Assembly: GCA_944387575.1 (NCBI GenBank)
Contig: CALXFK010000018.1
Coordinates: 1-40,222 of the forward strand
Origin: an uncultured Clostridia bacterium
GTDB taxonomy: Bacteria > Bacillota > Clostridia > Oscillospirales > JAAYOS01
Direction of reading: 5' to 3'
DNA: 40,222 nucleotides
Position 1 is the first letter of the stretch. Every line of letters starts with the position of its first letter. The notes beneath the pieces are model-generated. The model did not search any database. It had not been told where the DNA came from and saw only the letters and a program-made list of their open reading frames with translations. The position numbers were made by a program, and so were the translations under genes. Below, piece by piece: positions 1-7,512 of this stretch.

Positions 1-1
1 G

Positions 2-727
2 ACGAGCAGGAGCGTGCGGCTGACGCAGGCGGGGTACGTGTTTGCACAGTACGCGGGGGAGATACTGAAGCTCACCGGACTTTCGCGGGCACGGGTGAAG
101 GAGAACGCAGAGGCGAGCGCGCAGCGCATCGGCATTGGCTGCCGCAACTGGCTCGAGCTACAGCTCCTCCGCCCGGTGCTCGCACGTATGCGGGTGGAGG
201 CGCCCGAGATAGCGCCGATCCTGCGAATGGTGTCCACCGCGTCGTTCGACAATCTGCTGGAAGAGGACATCCACCTTCTGTTCGCGTTCGAGCGACCCGT
301 CTCGCAGAACGTCGCGTTCCGGGAGCTTGCAGTCTGCCGCATCTGTTGCATTTGTGCGCCCGACTACCCGTTTGCCGGAAAGGAGAAGCTCACCGTCGAG
401 TTCCTGCGGCAGAATGGGAAGATGGCGACCTGCCCGCCAACCATCTACCCCCCGTCGCTTTTCGCGACGCAGCGTCGGATAATCACCGGGCGGAACCCGA
501 ATAATCTGTTCTTCTGCGACGCGCTCGAAATAGTGTACACGATGGTGGAGGCGGGCTTGGCGTTTGCGGTCATGCCCGACCTGCCGCAGCAGCGGGCTCC
601 CGGACTCTGCTACATCCCGATAGAGCAGCTTGACCCCATCCAGTTCGGCGTCGTCTACCGCGCGGGTGAGCTGCGAAACCGTGCGCTGCACACCCTCGTG
701 ACGATGCTCGAGGACACGATGAAATAA
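2..727 (+). CDS. LysR-family transcriptional regulator, C-terminal part (cut by window edge)
   Basis: The reading frame is already open at base 2. It begins with residues that match the end of the LysR winged helix and linker (SVRLTQAGYVFAQYA), then a periplasmic-binding-protein-like effector domain to the TAA at 725-727. The DNA-binding helices lie outside the window, so the GTG at 14 is almost certainly an internal valine and not the start. LysR proteins bind a small metabolite through this domain and activate or repress nearby genes; the ligand cannot be told here. A strong hairpin follows at once and separates it from the convergent rmlA. Family assignment is fairly safe; target genes are unknown. 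Confidence 0.8.
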   Translation, partial: TSRSVRLTQAGYVFAQYAGEILKLTGLSRARVKENAEASAQRIGIGCRNWLELQLLRPVLARMRVEAPEIAPILRMVSTASFDNLLEEDIHLLFAFERPVSQNVAFRELAVCRICCICAPDYPFAGKEKLTVEFLRQNGKMATCPPTIYPPSLFATQRRIITGRNPNNLFFCDALEIVYTMVEAGLAFAVMPDLPQQRAPGLCYIPIEQLDPIQFGVVYRAGELRNRALHTLVTMLEDTMK

Positions 728-728
728 A

Positions 729-766
729 CAGAAATGACCCGCCATAGGCGGGTCATTTCTGCTTTT
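729..766. terminator. Bidirectional rho-independent terminator
   Basis: A perfect 15-bp stem (729-743 with 747-761) closes a 3-base loop (ATA). On the plus strand it is followed by CTTTT; on the minus strand by a T-rich TTTATTTC. It sits between two converging genes and can end both. Confidence 0.85.
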
Positions 767-775
767 ACCGGTATT

Positions 776-1633
776 TCACAGGCAGCGGAGGTACTGCCCG
801 TACAGCGTCTTTTCGAATTCGTCGGCGCGGCGCATGAGCTGCTGGCGGGAGATATACCCGTGCTGGTAGGCTATCTCCTCGAGGCAGGCGATGTACCTGC
901 CCGAGCTGTCCTGCACCCGCTTGACCTCCTGCGCCGAGAAGAGGAGGTTGTCGGCGGTTCCCGCGTCCAGCCACACGAAGTCGCGGTCGAGCGTGACCAC
1001 ATGCAGGCATCCGCGCTCGAGGTACGCGCGATTGACGTCGCTAATCTCGAGCTCGCCTCGTGCCGACGGGGTGAGCTGGCGCGCTATCTCAACGACGCTG
1101 TTGTCATAAAAATACAGACCGGGCACAATGTAGTTCGAGCGCGGGTTTGCCGGTTTCTCCTCGATGGAAACCGCGCGCCCCTTCTCGTCAAACTCAACGA
1201 CGCCGAACGCGCGCGGGTCGTCCACATAGTACCCGAAAATGCACGCCCCCGTCTCGTACGAGAGCGCCTTGTCCAGGTAGTCGGGAAACTTGGGCGAGTG
1301 GAATATGTTGTCGCCCAGCACCAGGCACACACGGTCGTCGCCTATGAACGATTCGCCTATCAGCAGTGCGTCCGCAATGCCGCGCGCCACCTCCTGAACC
1401 TCGTATGTCACCTTCACCCCGAAATGCCCGCCCGAGCCGAGCAGCCGGTAGAACGGACCCTCCTCCCCCGGTGGGATTATTATGAGGATGTCCTTTATCC
1501 CCGCCTGCATGAGCACTGCAAGCGGGTAATATATCATCGGCTTGTCGTACACCGGCAGGAGCGGCTTGCACACCGGTCGCGTCATCGGGTAGAGCCTCGA
1601 ACCCTTCCCCGCCGCAAGAATAATACCCTTCAT
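776..1633 (-). CDS. rmlA: Glucose-1-phosphate thymidylyltransferase
   Basis: It makes dTDP-glucose from dTTP and glucose 1-phosphate, the first step towards dTDP-L-rhamnose and other dTDP-sugars for the cell envelope. The 285-aa protein has the nucleotidyltransferase signature GKGSRLYPMT (residues 9-18), VYDKPMIYYPL (28-38), the metal-binding GDN (107-109) and EEKP (158-161), all typical of RmlA/RfbA, and it has the length of the short RmlA class. The ATG is preceded by GGAAAG about 10 bases upstream. No rmlB, rmlC or rmlD lies in the window, so the rest of the pathway must be elsewhere. A TATAAT promoter with an inverted repeat over its start site lies upstream (1678-1732). Confidence 0.93.
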   Translation of the reverse strand: MKGIILAAGKGSRLYPMTRPVCKPLLPVYDKPMIYYPLAVLMQAGIKDILIIIPPGEEGPFYRLLGSGGHFGVKVTYEVQEVARGIADALLIGESFIGDDRVCLVLGDNIFHSPKFPDYLDKALSYETGACIFGYYVDDPRAFGVVEFDEKGRAVSIEEKPANPRSNYIVPGLYFYDNSVVEIARQLTPSARGELEISDVNRAYLERGCLHVVTLDRDFVWLDAGTADNLLFSAQEVKRVQDSSGRYIACLEEIAYQHGYISRQQLMRRADEFEKTLYGQYLRCL

Positions 1634-1677
1634 CTGTAGTCACGCTTTCCGTTCGGCTGTGCGCCGTCACAGTTGTT

Positions 1678-1701
1678 AATGTAAATTGTTAATATTACAT
1701 T
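1678..1701. promoter_or_regulatory. Candidate operator over the rmlA transcription start
   Basis: The inverted repeat AATGTAA-N10-TTACATT lies just downstream of the rmlA -10 box and covers the predicted +1. The octamer TTGTTAAT also occurs twice in direct orientation (1673-1680, 1686-1693). The position suits a repressor site. The region is very A+T-rich, so chance is not excluded. Confidence 0.35.
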
Positions 1702-1703
1702 TT

Positions 1704-1732
1704 ATTATAACCGCTTTACGCAAAGAAAGCAA
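1704..1732 (-). promoter_or_regulatory. Predicted sigma-A promoter of rmlA
   Basis: On the minus strand, TTGCTT (1727-1732), a 17-base spacer, and a perfect TATAAT (1704-1709). The -35 is weak (3 of 6) and overlaps the T-tract of the upstream gene's terminator. Confidence 0.5.
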
Positions 1733-1763
1733 GCGCCCCGCGGCATATCTGCCACGGGGCGCT
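1732..1763 (-). terminator. Terminator of the TIM-barrel isomerase gene
   Basis: The arms AGCGCCCCG (1732-1740) and CGGGGCGCT (1755-1763) pair, with a further GGC/GCC pairing inside. On the minus strand the tail is TGCTTTCTTTG, a weak T-tract. It starts about 20 bases after the stop codon. Confidence 0.7.
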
Positions 1764-1783
1764 GAAGCCGAACAGGCTGACAC

Positions 1784-2668
1784 TTATTTCACGTTTTCGC
1801 GGAGGTACTTGCAGTCGTCGGCAAGGCAGGCTTCGCGCTCATCGTAGAAGTCCTCCCGCTCGACCACCCAGAACGCCTCGAACGACTGCTCGTCGAGCGC
1901 GTCCTTGATGTCCTGCCAGTTCATGTTGGACTCGGGCGCACCCATCCTGCACTGGAGCGCCGGCTTTCCGTCGTCCTTCTTTTCAAACCGCTTCTTCAGC
2001 TCCTCGAGCGCCGCGCGGCGCTCCTCGACGGTCATACTGCTTATGTCCGGCATCGGCGGACGCGCGGGGCGCTCGGCATGGCTGGACGCGGGACGCCCCC
2101 CCGGTCCGCTCACCCGGCAGTTCTCCTTGACATGTATCGAGATTATCCGGTCGCGGTACTTGCGGATGAAGTACGGCGGGTACATCCCCCCGTTCTGCGC
2201 CCACCCGCAGTCGAGCTGCGCGTAGAACCCGCTGCCCGCGTCGAGCAGGTGCTCGAGCAGCGCCTTACCCTCGTCAAAGAAGAACTCCTGACTGTGGTTG
2301 TGGTATCCGACCTTTATGCCGAACGGCTCGGCGACCGCCGCCATCTCCTCAAGATAGCCCGCGACCTCCGCCGCCTCCTCCCGGTTTGAAAACGGAGCAC
2401 TCGGCCAGATGACCGCCCGACCCCCGAGCTCCGCCATCTTCCGGATGACCTCCTCGGTCGGCTTTGCGTGCACCGACGTTATCGCGATACCCGCAGCAGC
2501 CGCCCACCGCTTTATGTCCTCAGTGTCCACCGCAAGGTCGCGCTCAAGCAGCTCCACCGAGTCGTAACCAAGCTCCTTTATCTTCAAAAACTTCTCCTCA
2601 AGCGTCGGTCCCAGCCCGAACATGCTCTCAAGACCGCCAAACGAATATGTACCTATCCCTATCTGCAT
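1784..2668 (-). CDS. Sugar phosphate isomerase/epimerase (xylose isomerase-like TIM barrel)
   Basis: The 294-aa protein has the core motifs of the xylose-isomerase-like TIM-barrel family (AP endonuclease 2 superfamily): GYHNHSQEF (121-129), QLDCGW (151-156) and SIHVKE (177-182), with VVERED near residue 263. These carry the metal-binding His, Asp and Glu residues. Members isomerise or epimerise free sugars, sugar phosphates, inosose or hydroxypyruvate, and the substrate cannot be read from sequence. A charged, proline-rich insert at about 187-235 separates the sixth strand from the last two and looks like a loop extension. It stands alone with its own promoter and terminator, so context gives no pathway. 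Confidence 0.8.
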   Translation of the reverse strand: MQIGIGTYSFGGLESMFGLGPTLEEKFLKIKELGYDSVELLERDLAVDTEDIKRWAAAAGIAITSVHAKPTEEVIRKMAELGGRAVIWPSAPFSNREEAAEVAGYLEEMAAVAEPFGIKVGYHNHSQEFFFDEGKALLEHLLDAGSGFYAQLDCGWAQNGGMYPPYFIRKYRDRIISIHVKENCRVSGPGGRPASSHAERPARPPMPDISSMTVEERRAALEELKKRFEKKDDGKPALQCRMGAPESNMNWQDIKDALDEQSFEAFWVVEREDFYDEREACLADDCKYLRENVK

Positions 2669-2732
2669 CTGATCTCCTCACTTTCGTTTATATCAATAAT
2701 GTTAATATCGCGCCCTGCGCCTCATACACTAT

Positions 2733-2761
2733 ATAATGCAGCCCAAAGTCCCGCAAGTCAA
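2733..2761 (-). promoter_or_regulatory. Predicted promoter of the TIM-barrel isomerase gene
   Basis: On the minus strand, TTGACT (2756-2761), 17 bases, CATTAT (2733-2738). TTATAT just downstream is another possible -10. A TGTTAATAT sequence, also seen at the rmlA operator, lies at 2699-2707 in the leader. Confidence 0.45.
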
Positions 2762-2833
2762 GCCCCCAATTCATATCTCCCGCAATATTTTCCACGCTTG
2801 TAAACTAAATATTTAAAAAGTATTTTAAAACTC

Positions 2834-2862
2834 TTGAAAAATCATGGCGCTTAATGTACAAT
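2834..2862 (+). promoter_or_regulatory. Predicted sigma-A promoter of the carboxylesterase gene
   Basis: TTGAAA (2834-2839), a 17-base spacer and TACAAT (2857-2862), each one base from consensus, 65 bases before the start codon. An A+T-rich stretch lies just upstream and could be an UP element. Confidence 0.75.
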
Positions 2863-2926
2863 ATGGATAAATGGCGGAGGCGGCGGAGTATGCCGGCGGC
2901 TCCGAAAAACAGAAAGGGGAACGACA

Positions 2927-4468
2927 ATGGCAAGACAGTTTTTATGTGAAAAGGACTCTCCGGTCGTCCAGACCAAGGCGGGCAAGCTCCGCGGCTTCCA
3001 ACTCGACGGGACTTACACGTTCTACGGCATCAAATATGCCGACGCGAAGCGGTTTCAGCTCCCGACCGAGGTTGAGCCGTGGGAGGGCATAAAGGACGCG
3101 CTCGCATACGGGTACGTCTGCCCGATGCTCGGTCAGGACCATCCGACAAACGAACTCATGGTGCCGCACCGCTACTGGCCGCTCGACGAGAACTGCCAGT
3201 ACCTCAACGTCTGGACGCAGACGCTGGACAACACCGCAAAGAAGCCGGTCTTCGTATGGCTGCACGGCGGCGGATTTGCCGCCGGTTCCTCGATAGAGCA
3301 GGTCTGCTACGAGGGCGACAACATGAGCCGCTGCGGCGATTGCGTGGTCGTCACGATAAATCACCGCCTCAACATCCTCGGTTACCTCGACCTCTCGCCG
3401 TACGGCGAAAAGTACAAGAACTCGGCTAACGCCGGAAACGCCGACATGGTCGCGGCGCTCAGGTGGGTCCACGACAACATCGCGGCGTTCGGCGGCGACC
3501 CGGACAATGTCACGATATTCGGTCAGTCGGGCGGCGGCATGAAGGTCACCTGCCTGCTCCAGACCCCGGCGGCGGACGGTCTGTTCCACCGCGGCATCGT
3601 GATGAGCGGCGTTGCCGGCAAGGCGTTCGGCGGCAAGCCGAAGGGCGACGGGCGCACGATAGTCGAGGCACTGCTCAAAGAGCTCGGTCTTGACAGTGTC
3701 GAGAAGCTCGAGACCGTCCCGTATTACTTCCTCGCCGAGGCGTACAACAAGGTCGCGCCCGGCATCCGCGAGCAGGGCTACTATGTCGGCGGCAACCCGA
3801 TTGCCGACGACTTCTACATGGGCGACCCCGCCGACGTCGGCTGGACCGAGCACGCAAAGACCGTCCCGGTCATGGTGGGCAGCGTCATGTGCGAGTTCGC
3901 GTTCGGACCGAATGTGGACCGCTCGGCAAGCGACGAGGAGAAGGCAAAGCTGGTCCGCGAGAAATACGGTCCGCGCAGCGACGAGCTCATCGCACTGTAC
4001 AGGAAGGCGTACCCCGGCAAGGACCTCGCCGACCTGCTGTTCGTCGACTCGATGTTCCGCGGTCCGACAAGGGACTACGCCGAGCAGAAGGCTGCCGCCG
4101 GCGGTGCTCCTACATATTCCTACCTCTTCTGCTTCGAGTTCCCGATAGAGGGCGGCAAGAGCGCGTGGCACTGCTCAGACATCCCGTTCGCATTCCACAA
4201 CTGTGAGCGGGTCGCGGTCTGCAACGTCCCCGGAGTGAGCGACAGGCTGGAGGAGCAGGTGTTCTCCGCGTGGATAAACTTCGGGCGGTACGGAAACCCG
4301 AACAGCCCCTGCCTGCCCAAGTGGGATCCCTGCGAGAAGGGCAAGGTCGTCACCATGATATTCGACCGCGAGTGCGACGCGCGGGTCAACTTCGACGACG
4401 AGTTCTACGCACTGCTCACCGAAATTGCCCCGAAGTTCATCTTCGGCGCGGTCAAGGTGGAGCACTGA
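2927..4468 (+). CDS. Type B carboxylesterase (alpha/beta hydrolase)
   Basis: It hydrolyses carboxylic esters; the natural substrate is not evident. The 513-aa protein has the carboxylesterase/cholinesterase layout: oxyanion-hole HGGGF (113-117), the nucleophile elbow FGQSGGG with Ser201, a likely acid Glu323 in VMCEFAFG, and a likely base His415 in AWHCSDIPFAF. The usual elbow is GESAGG, so Gln replaces Glu and Gly replaces Ala here, an uncommon variant that still fits GxSxG. There is no signal peptide, so it is probably cytoplasmic. The ATG has AAAGGGGA 6-8 bases upstream. It is a single-gene unit between its own promoter and a strong terminator. Confidence 0.9.
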   Translation: MARQFLCEKDSPVVQTKAGKLRGFQLDGTYTFYGIKYADAKRFQLPTEVEPWEGIKDALAYGYVCPMLGQDHPTNELMVPHRYWPLDENCQYLNVWTQTLDNTAKKPVFVWLHGGGFAAGSSIEQVCYEGDNMSRCGDCVVVTINHRLNILGYLDLSPYGEKYKNSANAGNADMVAALRWVHDNIAAFGGDPDNVTIFGQSGGGMKVTCLLQTPAADGLFHRGIVMSGVAGKAFGGKPKGDGRTIVEALLKELGLDSVEKLETVPYYFLAEAYNKVAPGIREQGYYVGGNPIADDFYMGDPADVGWTEHAKTVPVMVGSVMCEFAFGPNVDRSASDEEKAKLVREKYGPRSDELIALYRKAYPGKDLADLLFVDSMFRGPTRDYAEQKAAAGGAPTYSYLFCFEFPIEGGKSAWHCSDIPFAFHNCERVAVCNVPGVSDRLEEQVFSAWINFGRYGNPNSPCLPKWDPCEKGKVVTMIFDRECDARVNFDDEFYALLTEIAPKFIFGAVKVEH

Positions 4469-4482
4469 CAGGTTAATACAGA

Positions 4483-4515
4483 AAAAAGGGGAACGTCACG
4501 TTCCCCTTTTTCTTT
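4483..4515. terminator. Bidirectional terminator between carboxylesterase and crp-like gene
   Basis: AAAAGGGGAACG (4484-4495) pairs with CGTTCCCCTTTT (4499-4510) around a TCA loop. The A-run on one side and T-run on the other provide U-tracts for both strands. Confidence 0.9.
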
Positions 4516-4519
4516 ACTT

Positions 4520-5209
4520 CTACTTCGGCACTACGTCCTTCTTGAGCACGCAGGTGTTCCGGTCAAAGTCTATCACTCCCTCGCTGCGCAGCCGGTTCAA
4601 CTGCGTGGACACCCCGCTCCGCTCAAGCGAAAGATACTCCGCAAGCTCCCGCTGGTTGAGGTCGAGCTTGAACGCCGGCCTCTTCTGCCGCTTCGCCTCC
4701 TTCGACAGAAAACAGAGCAGCTTCTCGCGCGTGTTGTGCTTGGACATTATCACCATCTTCTCGCTCTGCGCCATGTTCTTCTCCGCAAGTGCCATCACAA
4801 GGTTCTGCAAAAGCCGGTTGTGACACTCACACGCATTGCTGCACACCGAAAACATCCGCTTCACATCCAGCCACGCCACCTCGCACTCGCTTTCCGCATA
4901 CACCTGCATATCCCGAACCGGCTCGCTCATACACGCAAACGCCTCCGCAAACACCTCCCCCGGTCGCACCCTCGCCACCAGGGTCCGCCTGCCCCAGAAG
5001 TCCTCGTTTACCAGGTTCACCTCACCGCGGATGAGAAACGCGACCCCGTCCACCTTCTCCTCCTCGTGAAGGATGCACTCCCCCTTGCTGTACACCGTCA
5101 CGTATGCTCCCAGACATTCAAAGACCTTCTGCACGCTCTCCGGTGTCATCTGGTCGAACAGAGTGGAATTCTTTATCACGTGCATGTGCTTATATACATC
5201 CATTTTCAA
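4520..5209 (-). CDS. Crp/Fnr-family transcriptional regulator
   Basis: Its N-terminal cyclic-nucleotide-binding-type beta barrel (about residues 18-130) contains a GECILHEEEKVDGVAFLIRG segment. The C-terminal winged helix (about 150-225) has the recognition segment RELAEYLSLERSGVSTQL. Four cysteines (C111, C122, C126, C128 by approximate count) cluster near the dimer helix, which would allow redox or heme/NO sensing, but no family-specific sensor motif is clear. The start is taken as TTG at 5209 because GAAGGGGG lies 8 bases upstream; an ATG six bases later has poor spacing. It is divergent from a zinc-ribbon/ferredoxin pair that it probably controls. Confidence 0.88.
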   Translation of the reverse strand: MKMDVYKHMHVIKNSTLFDQMTPESVQKVFECLGAYVTVYSKGECILHEEEKVDGVAFLIRGEVNLVNEDFWGRRTLVARVRPGEVFAEAFACMSEPVRDMQVYAESECEVAWLDVKRMFSVCSNACECHNRLLQNLVMALAEKNMAQSEKMVIMSKHNTREKLLCFLSKEAKRQKRPAFKLDLNQRELAEYLSLERSGVSTQLNRLRSEGVIDFDRNTCVLKKDVVPK

Positions 5210-5228
5210 AAATTTTACCCCCTTCTAA

Positions 5229-5240
5229 TTGATGTTTCAA
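5229..5240. promoter_or_regulatory. Candidate Crp/Fnr-type operator
   Basis: The dyad TTGA-N4-TCAA (TTGATGTTTCAA) is centred at 5234.5, about 41.5 bases before the predicted start of the rightward transcript. That is the class II activator position. Classical Fnr sites have TTGA-N6-TCAA, so the spacing is two bases short. Confidence 0.4.
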
Positions 5241-5256
5241 CAGCTTTTCTATGAAT

Positions 5257-5285
5257 ATTGTAGTATAATCACCTCAGAAAATCAA
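5257..5285 (-). promoter_or_regulatory. Predicted promoter of the Crp/Fnr-family gene
   Basis: On the minus strand, TTGATT (5280-5285), 17 bases, TACAAT (5257-5262). It overlaps the rightward -10 box, so the two promoters cannot easily be occupied together. Confidence 0.6.
5264..5269 (+). promoter_or_regulatory. -10 box of the zinc-ribbon/ferredoxin operon
   Basis: A perfect TATAAT. The -35 position (5241-5246, CAGCTT) is far from consensus, which fits a promoter that needs an activator. Confidence 0.55.
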
Positions 5286-5302
5286 TAGGGAGGATACAAA
5301 TT

Positions 5303-5602
5303 ATGACAAATTTGTTTGCAAGCGGGTGTCCGGGCGCCGCGCGGCTCAAGACGCCGACGCTCACCGAGAAGGTGTGCCCGGTATGCGGCTCCATAATAGA
5401 GATATTTTCGGTGGATGTGACGGCAAAGTGCGACAACTGCGGCTTTGTAGCGTACAACGACACGCAGTCCTGCATCCAGTGGTGCAAGTACGCCGAGATG
5501 TGCATAGGTCCGGAGCTCTACGCAAAGCTCGTCAAAAACGCGCCCGGAGCGGCGCAGAACGCGGAGGAGAACAAAAATGAAGATAAAACGCAGAATAATT
5601 GA
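5303..5602 (+). CDS. Small cysteine-rich zinc-ribbon-like protein
   Basis: The 99-aa protein has CPVCGS and, 17 residues later, CDNCGF, a C-x2-C...C-x2-C pattern typical of a zinc ribbon, followed by three more cysteines in SCIQWCKYAEMC. The C-terminus is polar and disordered. No catalytic motif is visible. The ATG has a strong AGGGAGGA site. Its end overlaps the next gene by 26 bases in another frame, so the two are translated together. Similar small proteins beside a ferredoxin and a Crp/Fnr regulator occur in Clostridia, often near hydroxylamine reductase genes (recalled, not checked). A redox or nitrosative-stress role is an inference. Confidence 0.75.
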   Translation: MTNLFASGCPGAARLKTPTLTEKVCPVCGSIIEIFSVDVTAKCDNCGFVAYNDTQSCIQWCKYAEMCIGPELYAKLVKNAPGAAQNAEENKNEDKTQNN

Positions 5603-6287
5603 AATAGACCGGGATAAATGCGACGGCTGCGGGCTCTGCGTGAACGCCTGCCACGAGGGTGCGATAGCCCTCGTGGACGGAAAGGCACAACTCACCACCG
5701 AGCACTACTGCGACGGGCTCGGGGACTGCCTGCCCGCCTGTCCGCAGGGCGCAATCAGCTTTGTGGAGCGGGAGGCGGAGGCATACGACGCGGCGGCGGT
5801 CGCGGCGGCGCGTTCGCGCTCCGCCGGGACGGCGGACATCGCCGCGACCACACCGGGGGTACCGGGAACGCCGGATGCTTCGGATGTACAGGGTGTACCG
5901 GGTGCGGTGAGGAGCCGTCTTGAGCAGTGGCCGGTGCAGATAAAGCTTGCGCCGGTGGCGGCGCCGGTGTACCGCGCCGCGGAGCTTCTGATAGCGGCGG
6001 ACTGTTCGGCGTACACGCGGGCGAGTTTCCACGAGGACTTCATGCGTGGGCGGATAACGCTCATCGGGTGTCCGAAGCTGGACGCGGTGGACTACTCTGA
6101 GAAGCTCGCGGAGATGCTTCGGCAGGGCGGGTTTTCGTCGGTGACTGTGGTGCGCATGGAGGTGCCGTGCTGCGGCGGGCTCGAGTACGCGGTGGGGCGG
6201 GCTCGTGAGGCGAGCGGCTGCGACATACCCTGCCGCGTTGTGACCCTGTCGGTCGAGGGGGAGCTGCTGGAAAGCCGCGACATTTGA
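5577..6287 (+). CDS. 4Fe-4S ferredoxin-type protein with incomplete second cluster
   Basis: The N-terminus has one complete 4Fe-4S motif, CDGCGLCVNACHEG (C-x2-C-x2-C-x3-C, residues 15-25). The second, CDGLGDCLPACPQG, has Leu in place of the second Cys, so only three local ligands remain; this may hold a 3Fe cluster, use a distant Cys, or hold none. A linker rich in Ala, Pro and Gly (about 75-115) leads to a C-terminal domain with IGCPKLDAVDY and EVPCCGGLEYAV, which looks like a further metal or disulfide site. GGAGGAG precedes the ATG. It is the second gene of the divergent operon next to the Crp/Fnr gene and is probably an electron carrier in a stress or nitrogen-oxide reaction. Confidence 0.8.
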   Translation: MKIKRRIIEIDRDKCDGCGLCVNACHEGAIALVDGKAQLTTEHYCDGLGDCLPACPQGAISFVEREAEAYDAAAVAAARSRSAGTADIAATTPGVPGTPDASDVQGVPGAVRSRLEQWPVQIKLAPVAAPVYRAAELLIAADCSAYTRASFHEDFMRGRITLIGCPKLDAVDYSEKLAEMLRQGGFSSVTVVRMEVPCCGGLEYAVGRAREASGCDIPCRVVTLSVEGELLESRDI

Positions 6288-6319
6288 TAAAATTGTCGAT
6301 TTTAGGCGGTTTTGGGGGG

Positions 6320-6348
6320 TGGACTTTGGGCGTCAAAACTATTATAAT
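6320..6348 (+). promoter_or_regulatory. Predicted promoter of the LysR gene
   Basis: TGGACT (6320-6325), 17 bases, TATAAT (6343-6348), 64 bases before the ATG. No terminator is evident between the ferredoxin gene and this promoter. Confidence 0.55.
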
Positions 6349-6411
6349 GATTCCGACGTACAATAAAGTCTGGCACACCCGACCTTGCGGGGTGCAGAAT
6401 AGGGGTTATAA

Positions 6412-7290
6412 ATGACTACGCTTCAGCTTGAATACCTTATCGACATCGGGGAGACGCGCAGCATTTCGCTCACCGCCAAGCGATATTTCATCTCGCAGCC
6501 GGCGGTTTCGAAGCAGATCTCGCTGCTCGAGCGCGAGCTCGGCTTTGAGCTGCTCGACCGGAACCACAAGCCGCTCCGCTTCACCACCGCGGGGGAGGCT
6601 CTGCTCGCGAGCCTGCGCCGCTGCCGCGAGGACTTCCGGCGCACCTGCCGCCAGTTCCGCACCGCGTCCGAGAACCGCATCCTGCTCGGCTGCATTCCCT
6701 GTCTCGACATCGGCGACTCGCTTCTCAACTTCATCACCGAACTCAAGCGGACAGACCCCGCCGCCGAGCTCTTCGCCGAGACCCTCACCCAGAACGCCCG
6801 CCGCGCAAGCGAATACGACATGTTCGTCACCTTCGCCAACATCCCGTCGGAGGGGGACACGGCGGACATTCCGCTGTTCGAGGCGCGCAATTACATTGTA
6901 TTCTCGCACGCCGACCCGATAATTAGCAAGCCGAACCTCTCGCCGTCCGACTTTGCGGACAAGCCCTTTTTCACGATCGGCGCACAGTGCCAAAGCTGCC
7001 GCAACCACGTCGAGATGTGCCGCAGCTTCGGCTTCGAGCCGAACATCAGGCACACGCGGGACACCACCTCGCTTGTGATGGCACTTGTCGCGGAGAACGG
7101 TTTTACGATAATGCACGAGCTCTGCCGCGAGGTCTCGATGACGAGCCTTGCGCGGCTGCCGCTGCCCTCCGGTGAGAAGATAGTGCTCCGCCTGCGCTCC
7201 GGCGCAAGCGAGTTCGTGCGGCACACCGCCTCCGAGCTCGCGGAGACTCTCTGCCTCGGCTTTGCCCGCAGGTTCCGTACCTCGGCTTGA
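6412..7290 (+). CDS. LysR-family transcriptional regulator
   Basis: The full-length 292-aa protein has a clear LysR winged helix at residues 1-60 (TLQLEYLIDIGETRSISLTA, SQPAVSKQISLLERELGFEL) and a two-lobed effector domain from about 90. An unusual CQSCRNHVEMC cluster sits in the effector domain and might sense redox state or a metal, which is an inference. LysR regulators usually control a divergent neighbour, but the gene upstream runs the same way, so the target is not obvious; the ferredoxin operon upstream or the K+ transport genes downstream are candidates. Confidence 0.9.
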   Translation: MTTLQLEYLIDIGETRSISLTAKRYFISQPAVSKQISLLERELGFELLDRNHKPLRFTTAGEALLASLRRCREDFRRTCRQFRTASENRILLGCIPCLDIGDSLLNFITELKRTDPAAELFAETLTQNARRASEYDMFVTFANIPSEGDTADIPLFEARNYIVFSHADPIISKPNLSPSDFADKPFFTIGAQCQSCRNHVEMCRSFGFEPNIRHTRDTTSLVMALVAENGFTIMHELCREVSMTSLARLPLPSGEKIVLRLRSGASEFVRHTASELAETLCLGFARRFRTSA

Positions 7291-7512
7291 CGCGGCGCGG
7301 TCGAAAAACTTACATCACGCAATTCAACAGGCTACCGCAAAAACGGCAGCCCATATTACTGTCCCTGGCGCACTGTGCTACCAAAATTTTTTACTCCCGT
7401 TTATGTACGTGCGCGACATATCCTCAGTGTGTCCCTACGCTGGGCGTTGCTGCGACAGAGCTGGGATAGGAGCGCAAGGCTGGAACCAAAGCATTTAACC
7501 AGGAGATAATTT
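7291..7512 (+). other. Long leader/intergenic region before the K+ uptake genes; no identified element
   Basis: These 222 bases hold a GGCTACCG/CGGCAGCC hairpin (about 7331-7352, one mismatch) with no T-run after it, a short A/T run at 7382-7391, and GGAG before the ATG. I find no good -35/-10 pair. The core of the c-di-AMP (ydaO) riboswitch, which often precedes K+ transporter genes, is not recognisable. Function is open. Confidence 0.35.

Noticed and set aside
734-1639. 301-codon open frame on the plus strand
   Set aside because: Antisense of rmlA, whose motifs are clear on the minus strand.
5212-5240. A second promoter for the Crp-type gene (TTGAAA-17-TAAAAT)
   Set aside because: It would start transcription at the start codon and remove the good ribosome site; the upstream TTGATT-17-TACAAT fits better.
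7291-7512. c-di-AMP (ydaO) riboswitch before the K+ uptake genes
   Set aside because: The conserved core and its GACAGCUAAC-like 3' end are not present on either strand; only a short mismatched hairpin is seen.
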